Below, in pieces: positions 21,839 to 30,044 of a DNA stretch of 34,704 nt. This stretch comes from a virus, in the IMG/VR virus record IMGVR_UViG_3300049791_000035, positions 1 through 34,704 of that record; one strand, written 5' to 3'. The notes under the pieces are model-generated. The model had not been told where the DNA came from. It ran no database searches and worked only from the letters and a program-made list of their open reading frames with translations. A program made the translations under genes and the position numbers. Position 1 is the first letter of the stretch, and every line of letters begins with the position of its first letter.

Positions 21839-22180
21839 TTATCCTAGAATGCAAAAGCGAAAAGTACGATCACCAGTTACGTCATTGGCATGCGTGAGAG
21901 TTGCTGCACCTTCGCTTTGTGAACCAACATATAGTGTACCACCACCAATTTCTGCCGCTGCATTCGCTGTTTTGGGCATGAAGCCAATGAAGGAGTTGAG
22001 GCCAATGCGACTATCAGTGAGAATTGTAGTGGCAGTACCAGACAAAAGAGAAACACTGCCGCAATTATCGATGTGACCTTGATTGGTTTGCAGCATCCAT
22101 GTAACAGCTTTTCGTTGCCATTCTGTAATATTGGTCATGAAGAATGGAGGTGGAAGCTTGGTTCCGGCACTGATGCTCAT
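21839..22180 (-). CDS. Small virion-associated protein, 113 aa
   Basis: Resembles a frequent uncharacterised phage structural protein. A helical N-terminal part is followed by a beta domain with SRIGLNSFIGFMPKTANAAA and a terminal strand pattern ending in NDVTGDRTFRFCILG. It lies between the tail hub and the fibre and starts at the last base of the hub gene's stop region, so it is probably a tail accessory or fibre-connecting protein. There is no enzymatic motif. Confidence 0.65.
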   Translation of the reverse strand: MSISAGTKLPPPFFMTNITEWQRKAVTWMLQTNQGHIDNCGSVSLLSGTATTILTDSRIGLNSFIGFMPKTANAAAEIGGGTLYVGSQSEGAATLTHANDVTGDRTFRFCILG

Positions 22181-23661
22181 TATCGGACTCCCGCTGGGCG
22201 ACCACTTACTTCAACACCAGTAAGTTGTTTGAAATTGACACTGACGGCAGTATTGAGTTGAATCTTGAAATAACGAGCACTACATCGGGTTTGCACGAAG
22301 CCAGTAGCATTCGGAACTGTGGCGCTACTACCTACACTAGCACTTTCAGTAAGCGTGTTGCGATTGACAAGTGTGATGGTTGTACTGGCGGATAAGCCGT
22401 GGACAACAGGGCGTACTTCCGTAATCATTGCACGTTGATCTTGGTAGAGCATGAATTCACGAGTAGTGACTGTTGCTGCCATTGCGCTACCATTGAAACG
22501 ACCAAGAACATGCTCGGAGTTGAATGCGGCGGCAACGATGGTCCCGCCTGTCCATTGCAAAGAATCGAGGGAAAAGGGCAGCAAATCAAGATTGGTTGTA
22601 ATGGCATCAAGGCCATCGAGGGTATAGCCAGTTGTGACCATCGACAAGATGTATTCAACATTAAGGTTTTGTACGATAGTCCAACGGTCAAAAGCCCAAG
22701 AATAAATCAGAAGTTTATCAGGGTTAGTGCCGGGAGCGTCATTACTGACGTAAGCCCACATAACATATTTGTTGATGGGATCAATGGCAGCGATGATGCG
22801 CTGAATGTAACTTGGATTTAGGTCGGAGCGAAAAAACTTGTCTACCTTGGAACGCCCAATGGGATTGAGTTGAGAGCCGTCGAAAGTGTAGAAGCCGTCT
22901 TCGGAGAGAAAGAATACAAGGTTCTGGTAGTTGGCGACGCATTGTGGAACGAGCGCACCAATCTTATTGTGAACCGGGTCAAATTGAAATATGAGTGGGG
23001 AGCCAACAAAGGTCATGCGCCAGATGCGCCGTTGTTGGAAGATGACGCCGTATTCGCCGCCCACAATTCGCTGAACTATTCCCCCTTCCGAAGGGAGGTC
23101 TTGATAGTCGGCGAGGGTAGCAGCATCAGCAGTGAAGCTGGTTGGATTGTTAATAGCGGACCAACGTACACGATAGACGTTTGCTGCACTGTCGCTAACA
23201 TTGCCAAGAACAAGGAAGTCACGCATCGTTGCAATGTGTTTAGCTTTAACGCCAATGGACATATCCGCGAAGTTGAGAGCACCAAGCGAAATACGTTGGG
23301 GAAGATCAACGAGACCATTGACGCCGATAACAGTGTTACCCCAATTGGCGAACTCCCAGTACTCTTCGGCGTTAGTAGTGTAGCCTCCTCCAACTAGCCG
23401 GGTGGCATCGGAGAAGCTGGAACCAGTCAATGCGTAGAGGGCAGCGCCGGTAGCGGCATAATTGTAGTTGTTCCCGGCTGGGTCAGTAGCATAGATACCA
23501 CCAACTACACGAGCGCCAACACTAGTTGTGTAGGGGACTAGTTGCGGGAATGGGCGATATGATTCCGCATCCGGAAGGACGTTAGTCGCGACTGTAGCCC
23601 CATTCAATCCGTAAGGGGGAAGGTCAGGTAGCCATTCACCAAACGGAATTACGGTTGACAT
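22180..23661 (-). CDS. Tail hub/nozzle-type protein, 493 aa
   Basis: The first residues (IPFGEWLPDLPPYGLNGATV) and the Ala/Asn/Asp-rich loops repeat through several strand-rich blades (for example DFLVLGNVSDSA, FFLSEDGFYTFDGSQLNPIG, PINKYVMWAYVSND, KLLIYSWAFDRWT). This suggests a beta-propeller-like protein such as the packaged-DNA stabilisation/tail hub proteins of P22-like phages. It follows the two adaptor genes in order, as expected for a short tail. The family name is inference from fold pattern and position. Confidence 0.65.
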   Translation of the reverse strand: MSTVIPFGEWLPDLPPYGLNGATVATNVLPDAESYRPFPQLVPYTTSVGARVVGGIYATDPAGNNYNYAATGAALYALTGSSFSDATRLVGGGYTTNAEEYWEFANWGNTVIGVNGLVDLPQRISLGALNFADMSIGVKAKHIATMRDFLVLGNVSDSAANVYRVRWSAINNPTSFTADAATLADYQDLPSEGGIVQRIVGGEYGVIFQQRRIWRMTFVGSPLIFQFDPVHNKIGALVPQCVANYQNLVFFLSEDGFYTFDGSQLNPIGRSKVDKFFRSDLNPSYIQRIIAAIDPINKYVMWAYVSNDAPGTNPDKLLIYSWAFDRWTIVQNLNVEYILSMVTTGYTLDGLDAITTNLDLLPFSLDSLQWTGGTIVAAAFNSEHVLGRFNGSAMAATVTTREFMLYQDQRAMITEVRPVVHGLSASTTITLVNRNTLTESASVGSSATVPNATGFVQTRCSARYFKIQLNTAVSVNFKQLTGVEVSGRPAGVR

Positions 23662-23669
23662 GGGTTACC

Positions 23670-24329
23670 TCATGTTGGTTTGTGTGGAATTTTTGGAGAC
23701 TGGCCTTGGTTGGAGCCGGTTACTGCGCCTTCCATGCCACTACCTTGCCGCATGTCATTGCCAAATTGGATCATCTTGAAGGCTTCCATTTCCATGCTCT
23801 TGTAACTTTCTAGGGTGGAAGCGTCGCCAACACGAAGGACATTCGCCATCATGTCGTAGGTAGCGCGGAAGACAATGAGGTCTTCGCATGCGCTGGTCCA
23901 CCCGTTTGTATCGCTATCCGCCGAAAGCGTTGGTAGGGAGAAGGTGTAATGAAGCGTAATGCTGGTTACTGAAGAAGGTTTAGGGGCGAAGGCAAGCCCA
24001 TCGCGCCAATAACAAATCTCAGTAGGAACTCCACTTGCTCCAGTTTTGTTTTGGTAAGCAATGCGGTCAAAACTACGAATGGTGAGAACTTGTTGATTAC
24101 CATCAACGGCAACCGTAGCAAAATCCATCGCGAGGAAGTCTGTGGGAATGGCAACGGTTGTAGAGGCGGTGCCAATGGCTACTGCGGTTGCAGTCAAGTT
24201 GAACCAGAACCGCTCTTTCTCATAGTGCTTGATGGCGCGAATGATAGCTCGCTTTGTCTCGGCATTGAGGTCAGTACGGTTCAGGTAATCGAGATTGATT
24301 CGATCCTGCATTTCTTTAAAGGTAGCCAT
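23670..24329 (-). CDS. Head-tail adaptor, paralogue 2, 219 aa
   Basis: The N-terminal 65 residues (KEMQDRINLDYLNRTDLN..TKRAI) are closely similar to the next gene upstream in transcription. The helix/strand layout, including FWFNLTATAVAIGT, then IPTDFLAMDF and the motif LSADSDTNGWT, matches phage adaptor (tail tubular A/gp4-like) proteins that join portal and tail. It differs from its paralogue mainly in the middle and has a Gly/Ser/Gln tail. The 7-base gap to the paralogue indicates tandem duplication. Confidence 0.7.
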   Translation of the reverse strand: MATFKEMQDRINLDYLNRTDLNAETKRAIIRAIKHYEKERFWFNLTATAVAIGTASTTVAIPTDFLAMDFATVAVDGNQQVLTIRSFDRIAYQNKTGASGVPTEICYWRDGLAFAPKPSSVTSITLHYTFSLPTLSADSDTNGWTSACEDLIVFRATYDMMANVLRVGDASTLESYKSMEMEAFKMIQFGNDMRQGSGMEGAVTGSNQGQSPKIPHKPT

Positions 24330-24336
24330 GATAGCC

Positions 24337-24951
24337 TCAAAATATGGTAGGGGTAAGGCGGTGCAGGAATTTGGTATCGTTACGCATGCCTAGTTCATAA
24401 AGAGCCATGTACATAGCGCGTTCATGTCGATCAATTTTACGTTGGTCATCTACTTGAAGGACACCAGTTAGGAGTTCAACGGTTGCGGCATGCGCAATGA
24501 GATTGGAAGCTTCAGTTGTCCATGCGTTTGTGTCGCTATCAGCGCTGAGTGCAGAGAGAGACTTGATGTAATAGATATTGACGGCGTATGCGGAATTAGG
24601 AATAACGGCGAGTTCAAAGCGGTCGCCACGGTACGCGTAACTAGTTGGTTGACCAGGAGTCGCTACGCTATCCATATCACGTACAAAATCAAAGGTATCT
24701 TCACGCAATGGGAAGAAGCCACCACTGTAATTTATTTCAATGCGGTCAAGATATAGGAAGTCGCTGGGGACAGCGATGTAAGATTGGCTGATGGTTGTAG
24801 CTACTGCGGTTGTAGCTTCATTGAACCAGAATCGACGTGCCTCATAGCAGCGAATTGCCGTTGCTATCGCTCGCTTCGTTTCCGGCACAAGTGTCATCTG
24901 GTTCAGGTAGTCCAGATTGATCCTGTCTTGCAGTTCTTTGTACGTTCCCAT
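24337..24951 (-). CDS. Head-tail adaptor, paralogue 1, 204 aa
   Basis: Start at the ATG at 24951 (AGGATTCGTG before it) rather than the GTG at 24954. It shares QDRINLDYLN, ETKRAI, RFWFN, SDFL and LSADSDTN with the gene that follows and is probably an adaptor-type protein of the same family. Two divergent copies side by side suggest either a hetero-oligomeric ring or two stacked rings between portal and hub. The 5' end overlaps the small zinc-finger ORF. Confidence 0.7.
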   Translation of the reverse strand: MGTYKELQDRINLDYLNQMTLVPETKRAIATAIRCYEARRFWFNEATTAVATTISQSYIAVPSDFLYLDRIEINYSGGFFPLREDTFDFVRDMDSVATPGQPTSYAYRGDRFELAVIPNSAYAVNIYYIKSLSALSADSDTNAWTTEASNLIAHAATVELLTGVLQVDDQRKIDRHERAMYMALYELGMRNDTKFLHRLTPTIF

Positions 24952-25039
24952 CACGAATCCTCAATGCACATTTGCGTTCATGCGCCAACAGATGAAGAAA
25001 GCTGCATCCACAATGTCGGCATACATGCTGCTTGACCAT
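24842..25039 (-). CDS. Small zinc-finger-like protein, 65 aa, overlapping the adaptor gene
   Basis: AGGATAGAATC precedes the ATG at 25039. The first 29 residues (HVCRHCGCSFLHLLAHERKC) form a plausible CxxC...H...C zinc finger of a kind seen in very small phage proteins. The rest lies in another frame of the adaptor gene and is polar and low in pattern, so only the first part may matter. The 85-base gap before the adaptor start is otherwise unexplained, which supports a real gene. Confidence 0.5.
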   Translation of the reverse strand: MVKQHVCRHCGCSFLHLLAHERKCALRIRDGNVQRTARQDQSGLPEPDDTCAGNEASDSNGNSLL

Positions 25040-25048
25040 GATTCTATC

Positions 25049-25738
25049 CTATTTCTTGGCCGACATAGCATGATTTAGTTCATCGCGCCACTCCTGCGCA
25101 AACTCACAATCCTTATACTCATCGAACCAAGGACCACCTCTTGTAAAATGAACAATCTTAGCATTTGGATTAGGGGCGTACTCACCTACAAGATGGTTCC
25201 ATTCAACGGGGAGTTCCCCAACGTCCTCAATACTGCGGCACCAACGGAATTGATGGAGGTCCATCGCAGTGACAGTGTTGATGTAGTCGGGAGTAAGGCG
25301 TTGGACGGCACTGCGGTAGCCATTGAAAAGCATGAGAGAGGACCAGTTTTTGCAGGGGTAGGTGGATTGGGCTTGACCAAGGAATTTTGGGTCCGGGTTG
25401 GGCGTGTAATCATGCTTGACCACAAGTACATCGCATGCAGTTTGATTGCGCGCAATTTGTTCTAGATCATAAATATCGCCAAGGCAGAGCATGTCGCAAT
25501 CCATGAAGATTGTATGAACGCCATTACCGCCAAGCCAAGGAGCAAGGAAGCGGGAATAGGTGAAGTCGGTAGATTGGGTTGGATCGCGTTGTCTGGTGTA
25601 AAGGCCTTGCGCCTGCAACTGCGGCAGGTAGAGGGGCATGATGGAAATAGGTTTGGAGGCCCTGCGCATGATGCTATGCGCAAGGACATGGTAAGCCACG
25701 GATTCATTGCGATCGTAGCCAATGACGACATTAAGCAT
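25049..25738 (-). CDS. GT-A-fold glycosyltransferase (GT8-like), 229 aa
   Basis: Start at the ATG at 25738 preceded by GGGAGTGAAGAGG; further upstream ATGs would run far into the neighbouring gene. The N-terminus MLNVVIGYDRNES is a first nucleotide-binding strand and helix. FMDCDMLCLGD contains the DxD metal/nucleotide-sugar motif at 80-82. Near the end KIVHFTRGGPWFDEY holds the His typical of GT8-type enzymes. It should move a sugar from a nucleotide-sugar to an unknown acceptor. Its place with another glycosyltransferase and a methyltransferase inside the structural operon suggests virion or cell-surface glycan modification. Confidence 0.75.
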   Translation of the reverse strand: MLNVVIGYDRNESVAYHVLAHSIMRRASKPISIMPLYLPQLQAQGLYTRQRDPTQSTDFTYSRFLAPWLGGNGVHTIFMDCDMLCLGDIYDLEQIARNQTACDVLVVKHDYTPNPDPKFLGQAQSTYPCKNWSSLMLFNGYRSAVQRLTPDYINTVTAMDLHQFRWCRSIEDVGELPVEWNHLVGEYAPNPNAKIVHFTRGGPWFDEYKDCEFAQEWRDELNHAMSAKK

Positions 25739-25994
25739 CCTCTTCACTCCCATATGTAATAGTAGCTTTTGTTGTACTAGGAGGAAATACAACTAAGCGA
25801 TGCGTCATTAAATCATGATGCTCAGAAGTGTCGTGCAAAGTATGCTCGAAAATAGCTCCTTGTAAATCTCCATTACTTTGCGAGCAAGCAAACTCTGGAA
25901 TGCTTAAAAGGTAAGCTAACATAGTATTTACACGCTCGGTATACGTAGGATGAGCTACTTCTTCCAGTTCTAGCGTAATTATAACTTTAAGCAT
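25731..25994 (-). CDS. Hypothetical protein, 87 aa
   Basis: The start at 25994 (AGAAGCAG before it) overlaps the end of the methyltransferase gene by 8 bases, and the end overlaps the glycosyltransferase start by 8 bases. The N-terminal strand MLKVIITLELEE, a central helix, and a C-terminal strand (TTKATITYGSEEDA) suggest a small alpha/beta domain. Its position inside the modification cassette suggests involvement there. No motif is recognised. Confidence 0.6.
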   Translation of the reverse strand: MLKVIITLELEEVAHPTYTERVNTMLAYLLSIPEFACSQSNGDLQGAIFEHTLHDTSEHHDLMTHRLVVFPPSTTKATITYGSEEDA

Positions 25995-26523
25995 CTGCTT
26001 CTTTCGGTGCATCCAATTCATTGGAAAAAAGAACAGCGGTAAAGTCGCCACTAGTTGCTTGCATGGCATGAAGATTGAAGCGAGGTAAGAGCCATGTCAG
26101 CCACCAATTTGGGTTCTGGATAATGAGGTGGGCATTACGACCATCCGGCAGAATCTTTTTAGCAGGGCGGCAGGCAATGTTGAGGAAGAGGGCTTTCTTG
26201 GTAAGGCCGCGAATATCGTCCAGAACTTCTTTTAAGCAATCTGGTTCAATGTGTTCAAGGACATCTGTACAGACAACAAGGTCGGCGGCAACTGGCCGTT
26301 TGTTGAATTCTCCCATGCAAGGATCGTAGTTTTGAATTGGGAAGGGAATTCCTTTTTGGAGAGTGGATTTGCCACAACCGTAATCGAGGATATCGCGAGT
26401 GCCAAGATTTTTGGCAAGCGACAAAATAACATCGGTGTGCTTAGCTGCGGAAGTGCCGTAATCAGGGCGATCAATATGGAATTTGGTTTGCATCGCCTGA
26501 TACGAAGGAGTAATGAGAGGCAT
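25987..26523 (-). CDS. SAM-dependent methyltransferase, 178 aa
   Basis: Start at the ATG at 26523 after TTGGAG. Motif I DILDYGCGKSTL (residues 45-55) binds S-adenosylmethionine, and DLVVCTDVLEHIEPD (81-95) is the second signature of class I methyltransferases. The C-terminus lacks a long substrate domain. Proteins of this build often sit with glycosyltransferases and methylate sugars or lipids; a DNA target is not suggested by any recognition domain. Confidence 0.8.
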   Translation of the reverse strand: MPLITPSYQAMQTKFHIDRPDYGTSAAKHTDVILSLAKNLGTRDILDYGCGKSTLQKGIPFPIQNYDPCMGEFNKRPVAADLVVCTDVLEHIEPDCLKEVLDDIRGLTKKALFLNIACRPAKKILPDGRNAHLIIQNPNWWLTWLLPRFNLHAMQATSGDFTAVLFSNELDAPKEADA

Positions 26524-26534
26524 GTTTGCTCCAA

Positions 26535-26705
26535 TTAACATTTTGGGCCGGTTACACCGGGTTTCTTCCCCGTAGATGGGGAAGGTTTGCCAAGTGGGGC
26601 AGTGACACCGGGTTGCCGCGATGTAGATGGGGAAGGTTTGGCAATGCCGCTGCTGCTAGTTGGTTTTTGCTGATTTGCGTAGTGGTCATGAGACTTGGAT
26701 TTCAT
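26535..26705 (-). CDS. Small Pro/Ser-rich repeat protein, 56 aa
   Basis: AGGAG lies six bases before the ATG at 26705, which overlaps the end of the TPR-glycosyltransferase gene. The protein is built from two copies of a unit, AKPSPSTSRQPGVTAP and GKPSPSTGKKPGVTGP, encoded by an imperfect direct DNA repeat of about 40 bases. It is disordered and basic with Ser/Thr-Pro stretches and a final Cys. Such sequence could be a glycosylation acceptor of the nearby transferases, which is speculative. Confidence 0.55.
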   Translation of the reverse strand: MKSKSHDHYANQQKPTSSSGIAKPSPSTSRQPGVTAPLGKPSPSTGKKPGVTGPKC

Positions 26706-28272
26706 TTTGTTCTCCTAAGAGGTGAGTGAGACTGAGAGCTACTTCGGCAATGACTGGGGTCCAATCAATCAAGTCAGGGCTCATGCGGAATAAAGTGGTT
26801 TGCCCGTACCAAGGCATTGTATCGAGGTCTAGGCGATAACGCCATGCAGGACGACTTGGAACGATTACCCACGTTGGAACACCCATGCTGCTAGCAAGGT
26901 GCACAACGGAAGTACATACAGTGATAACGAGGTCCAGATTTGCGACAAGACCGGCCGTATCATTGTAGCAAGGACTGTAAACCGCTTCTGGAAATTGGTG
27001 AATCTTGATGCCATGTTTTCGTTCGAATTCACGGATTTCATCCTCTTGTGTGGTGTATTGCAGTGATACGAACTGGCAACCCTTTTGTTTGAGGATAGGG
27101 AGCATTTGTTCAAGAGTGAGGGAGCGGACTTCAATGCGAGTCTTCTTGTGACCCCCAATCCAACTTATACCGATTTTTGGGCCGGGGGGAAGTGCCGCTA
27201 AGCGTTCATTCCAAGTCAATTCAGCAGCAGGGGTAGGTTGAATGTATGGTTTACCGGGAAAAGATTCAATGTTGGGACGGTAGAACTTGCCCAGGGAGCC
27301 TATGGCGACACGATGCGTGAATGCATAGCGAGGAGTGCCGTCACCAAGACAAGGCCAAGTCACATGCTCGTCCTCACGGGTTGGGTAGATGTCGATGGTA
27401 GGGAAGGAGTTCGCAAAGAGCTTGTGAAGCTTCTTATGGCATTCGAAGACCACTAATTCACAGTCAGCAATCAAGTCTGGGAGCATGGAGGAAAAGAGGA
27501 TTTCATCGCCAATACCTTGTTCACCGTAGACGACGACACGAGCACCTTTCTCGCCATTCCAGATTGGAAGTTGTGGAACGTTGGCGGGGGTAAAGTTGCG
27601 ATCTACCCGAACTTTGGCGGGGATACCCCAATTATATTCGGTCCATCCTTCCGTGTAATTGCCTTCTTCCAGCATGGCTAGGGAAAGATTCCAATGGGCT
27701 TGCGCGTGGTCTGGGTCAACGCGGAGAGCTTCGCGGAGGTGGTAGTAAGCTTTGTCGGGACGACCTTCATTGATGTAGAGGGTACCGAGGTTGTTTTGAA
27801 TGTCGGGGTTGATGGGAATGTTTTCTTGAGCCATGTCGAACCATTTGCGGGCTTCGTCAATGTGATTTTCATGTTTGTAACAGGTGCCGATGGCATTTTG
27901 AATTTCGGAGCGCTTGATGTTGATGAAGTCCGCCATCGTCTTATCGGTGTTGGGCTTTGGAGTGATGCCAAGGCGCTTGAAAGCTTCCAGCATGTCGGGG
28001 AGGCGGTCATAAGCATTACGAAGCAGAAGATGGGCAAGGCCATTCTTTTCGGCGACGGCGTAATTCATGCCTAGGGCGGCCATGAGGACCGGGTTGTCGA
28101 AGTCAGAGTTCAGGAGGTCTAGGTAGATGTGTTCGGCTGTTTTACGGTCACCGGTTTGTTCAATTTGAACTGCATTGTAGAAAGGATTGTTATTCTGTAC
28201 CGCAGGAGGGGACAGGCCAAGGACACTGGTTTGTTGGGGAGTGTCCAATTGCATCTTGATTTCCGAGGGCAT
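26686..28272 (-). CDS. TPR-repeat glycosyltransferase (GT9/heptosyltransferase-like), 528 aa
   Basis: The N-terminal half holds tetratricopeptide repeats (for example NALGTLY/NNLGTLYINEGRPDKAYYHL and the following REALRVDPDHAQAHWNLSLA). The C-terminal half is a GT-B-type domain with YGEQGIGDEILFSSMLPDLI near its start and the nucleotide-sugar site VITVCTSVVHLASSMGVPTW near its end, as in GT9 (ADP-heptose-type) enzymes. TPR-GT fusions glycosylate proteins or surface glycans. It is the first gene after the terminator behind the capsid genes and starts the modification cassette. GGAG precedes the ATG at 28272. Confidence 0.75.
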   Translation of the reverse strand: MPSEIKMQLDTPQQTSVLGLSPPAVQNNNPFYNAVQIEQTGDRKTAEHIYLDLLNSDFDNPVLMAALGMNYAVAEKNGLAHLLLRNAYDRLPDMLEAFKRLGITPKPNTDKTMADFINIKRSEIQNAIGTCYKHENHIDEARKWFDMAQENIPINPDIQNNLGTLYINEGRPDKAYYHLREALRVDPDHAQAHWNLSLAMLEEGNYTEGWTEYNWGIPAKVRVDRNFTPANVPQLPIWNGEKGARVVVYGEQGIGDEILFSSMLPDLIADCELVVFECHKKLHKLFANSFPTIDIYPTREDEHVTWPCLGDGTPRYAFTHRVAIGSLGKFYRPNIESFPGKPYIQPTPAAELTWNERLAALPPGPKIGISWIGGHKKTRIEVRSLTLEQMLPILKQKGCQFVSLQYTTQEDEIREFERKHGIKIHQFPEAVYSPCYNDTAGLVANLDLVITVCTSVVHLASSMGVPTWVIVPSRPAWRYRLDLDTMPWYGQTTLFRMSPDLIDWTPVIAEVALSLTHLLGEQNEIQVS

Positions 28273-28295
28273 TTTTGCTCCAAGTTAGCCATTGA

Positions 28296-28332
28296 TAAAA
28301 AAGAAACCAGCGAGGGTTGGTCGCTGGCTTCA
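28296..28332 (-). terminator. Rho-independent terminator after the capsid genes
   Basis: On the minus strand the stem CCAGCGA/TCGCTGG (28321-28327 with 28307-28313), extended by three more pairs with one GU, closes a 7-base loop and is followed directly by TTTCTTTTTT. The position, between the small capsid-region gene and the TPR gene, would lower expression of the modification and tail genes relative to the capsid. Confidence 0.8.
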
Positions 28333-28345
28333 TTGTAGTGCAAGT

Positions 28346-28361
28346 CTATCCAGAAGGATAG
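28346..28361. other. Hairpin in the capsid-unit 3' untranslated region
   Basis: CTATCC and GGATAG pair perfectly around AGAA (28346-28351 with 28356-28361). On the minus-strand transcript this lies just upstream of the terminator and lacks a U tract, so it may protect the capsid mRNA 3' end or be a processing site. Confidence 0.4.
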
Positions 28362-28377
28362 TGGCAAACACGCAACA

Positions 28378-28788
28378 TCAAGGCATGTTGGTATAGTCCA
28401 CGCGGATAGTCAGATCGACTGTGCCGGGAACCGCCGAAAGGACGGTTACAACAAGGTCAATGGTGTCTTCTGCGGAGTAGCTACGACCAAGGCCCCGGTA
28501 GGTCATGGCAGCAAGGGAGACTGCCGAACCTGAAAGGACAACGGAAGCAGCGTATGCCGAAGTATCGTTGCCGTCACCGCAATTCACAGTGATTGCGCCA
28601 GCGGAAGCGGAACAAGCAAATTGGACAGCAGAGACATTGCAGCCATTTGGTACACGTACCATTTGAATGACATCACCAACGGACAAGGCGACTGGATGTG
28701 TATAGTGCACGATCCGGGTAACAGTGCCATTGACGATATATTGCGCTGGCGACGTAGAAGAAGCAGCAGATGCAGTGAAGGTAGCCAT
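28378..28788 (-). CDS. Small capsid-associated (decoration-like) protein, 136 aa
   Basis: I start it at the ATG at 28788 with AAAGGAG upstream; the frame is open far back into the capsid gene but without a ribosome site. The protein is Ser/Ala/Thr/Val-rich and almost all beta (SAVQFACSASAGAITVNCGD, then VDLTIRVDYTNMP). It is directly behind the major capsid gene and shares its transcript, so a head decoration or other virion protein is likely. Confidence 0.65.
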   Translation of the reverse strand: MATFTASAASSTSPAQYIVNGTVTRIVHYTHPVALSVGDVIQMVRVPNGCNVSAVQFACSASAGAITVNCGDGNDTSAYAASVVLSGSAVSLAAMTYRGLGRSYSAEDTIDLVVTVLSAVPGTVDLTIRVDYTNMP

Positions 28789-28801
28789 AATCGCTTCTCC
28801 T

Positions 28802-29875
28802 TTAGTTAGTAGTATGAGCGGCTGCCCATGTACGGATTGCGATAGTGGCGAAGTCGCTGCCGTTAAATACAGTTTTCTTGAGACCGGCAATGCAGCCTGC
28901 CGCCACACCAAACTGATTTTCGTAATCGAAGTAGTCTTCGACCCAATCGTAACGTTCGGGAGCGTTGCCGCGACCGAAAGCCATGACGGCAGCTTGAGCG
29001 CCGCAAAGAACAGCAACCCGCCCAGTGTTGGCTACAAGAGAAGTACCAGCTGAGAATCCACTCACACGATTCGATGCATGCAAAATCACACCATTGTACT
29101 CACCAAGAGCACCAGTATAGATTGGATTTTTGGTGACGTTGCCACCTTGCATTGCAGCTTTTTGAATATCGAACCATTGATTGGTAGAAGTGGAATTCTT
29201 CATGTCTGTCACTTGGTAGTGATGGAGGAACATGACGTATTTCATTTCACCACCGACCATAACTGGACGGATTGGAACAGCAAGGGTTTTTGCTTTTTCA
29301 ACGGCGACATCAACGAGAGTCAGCGAAAACTTATAGCTGGCACTATTTGAAAGGGAAGCGTCGGTGGAGGCAGAACCCGCATAGATCAAGTGATCGGCAT
29401 CGGCTGCAATTGCGGTTTGGTTGCCGGTATAACGGGTATCGGTTTGGCCTGTGTTACCGCAGATTTGATTAAAGAACCAAGTATCGATACGGTCGGCCCA
29501 CCAATCCTGCAAGGAAAGACGAGCATGTTCGCGGACATCGAATGGAACAAGTTGACGACTAAATTTACCACCTTCACGGACTGCATGGCGAAGTTGATTG
29601 ATATAGAGGTCATCGTTGTAGTAGTTGATTTTTTCTTCGCTGCCTTCAAGGGTAGCGTCACCTTGGACGCCATCACCGGACAGGAGGCGGCGCAATGGAA
29701 TGCGAATGCGGTCGCCCGGACCTTTGGAAGTGTCATCGTGAATTTGGATAACGGCGGAATCGTCATTACCCATGAATTTGAAAGCCCACGTAGCCTTGAG
29801 GGCTTCGACGGATACTTTCTTGGACCACAATTTAACGGCGAGAGCATCACCTGTGGCAAAACTGGTAACAGCCAT
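28802..29875 (-). CDS. Major capsid protein, N4-gp56 type, 357 aa
   Basis: The sequence follows the N4-gp56 family of HK97-fold capsid proteins: an N-terminal arm ALAVKLWSKKVSVEAL, then GDRIRIPLRRLLSGDGVQGD, a central LYINQLRHAVREGGKFSRQL and EHARLSLQDWWADRID, and a C-terminal part with RVAVLCGAQAAVMAFGRG and FDYENQFGVAAGC. The length is usual. TAGGAGG precedes the ATG, one of the best ribosome sites in the window, fitting high expression. A promoter candidate lies about 150 bases upstream. Confidence 0.9.
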   Translation of the reverse strand: MAVTSFATGDALAVKLWSKKVSVEALKATWAFKFMGNDDSAVIQIHDDTSKGPGDRIRIPLRRLLSGDGVQGDATLEGSEEKINYYNDDLYINQLRHAVREGGKFSRQLVPFDVREHARLSLQDWWADRIDTWFFNQICGNTGQTDTRYTGNQTAIAADADHLIYAGSASTDASLSNSASYKFSLTLVDVAVEKAKTLAVPIRPVMVGGEMKYVMFLHHYQVTDMKNSTSTNQWFDIQKAAMQGGNVTKNPIYTGALGEYNGVILHASNRVSGFSAGTSLVANTGRVAVLCGAQAAVMAFGRGNAPERYDWVEDYFDYENQFGVAAGCIAGLKKTVFNGSDFATIAIRTWAAAHTTN

Positions 29876-29939
29876 GATGGCCTCCTATGAAAATTAGGAA
29901 GGTTAGGTTGCAAGAGTAAATTTGCACCATCACGGTGTA

Positions 29940-29957
29940 CCGCAACTTCATTGCGCT
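29940..29957. other. Small inverted repeat in the capsid leader
   Basis: CGCAA and TTGCG flank a five-base loop in the untranslated leader of the capsid gene, near a second short CACC/GGTG repeat. A leader hairpin may stabilise the capsid mRNA; there is no U tract to suggest termination. Confidence 0.3.
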
Positions 29958-30015
29958 TATCACAAGCACATATAAAGTGGAGGTAAGTTGCAGGTATTAA
30001 ACTGCGTTTGGAAAC

Positions 30016-30044
30016 ATATTGGTACAGGAGAAACGGAATGTCAA
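30016..30044 (-). promoter_or_regulatory. Candidate promoter for the major capsid gene
   Basis: On the minus strand a perfect -35 TTGACA (30044-30039) is followed after 17 bases by CAATAT (30021-30016), a half match to the -10 consensus. It lies in the only sizeable leader (29876-30040) of the structural unit, ahead of the most strongly expressed gene, and overlaps the end of the upstream gene by four bases. The weak -10 leaves doubt. Confidence 0.45.
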
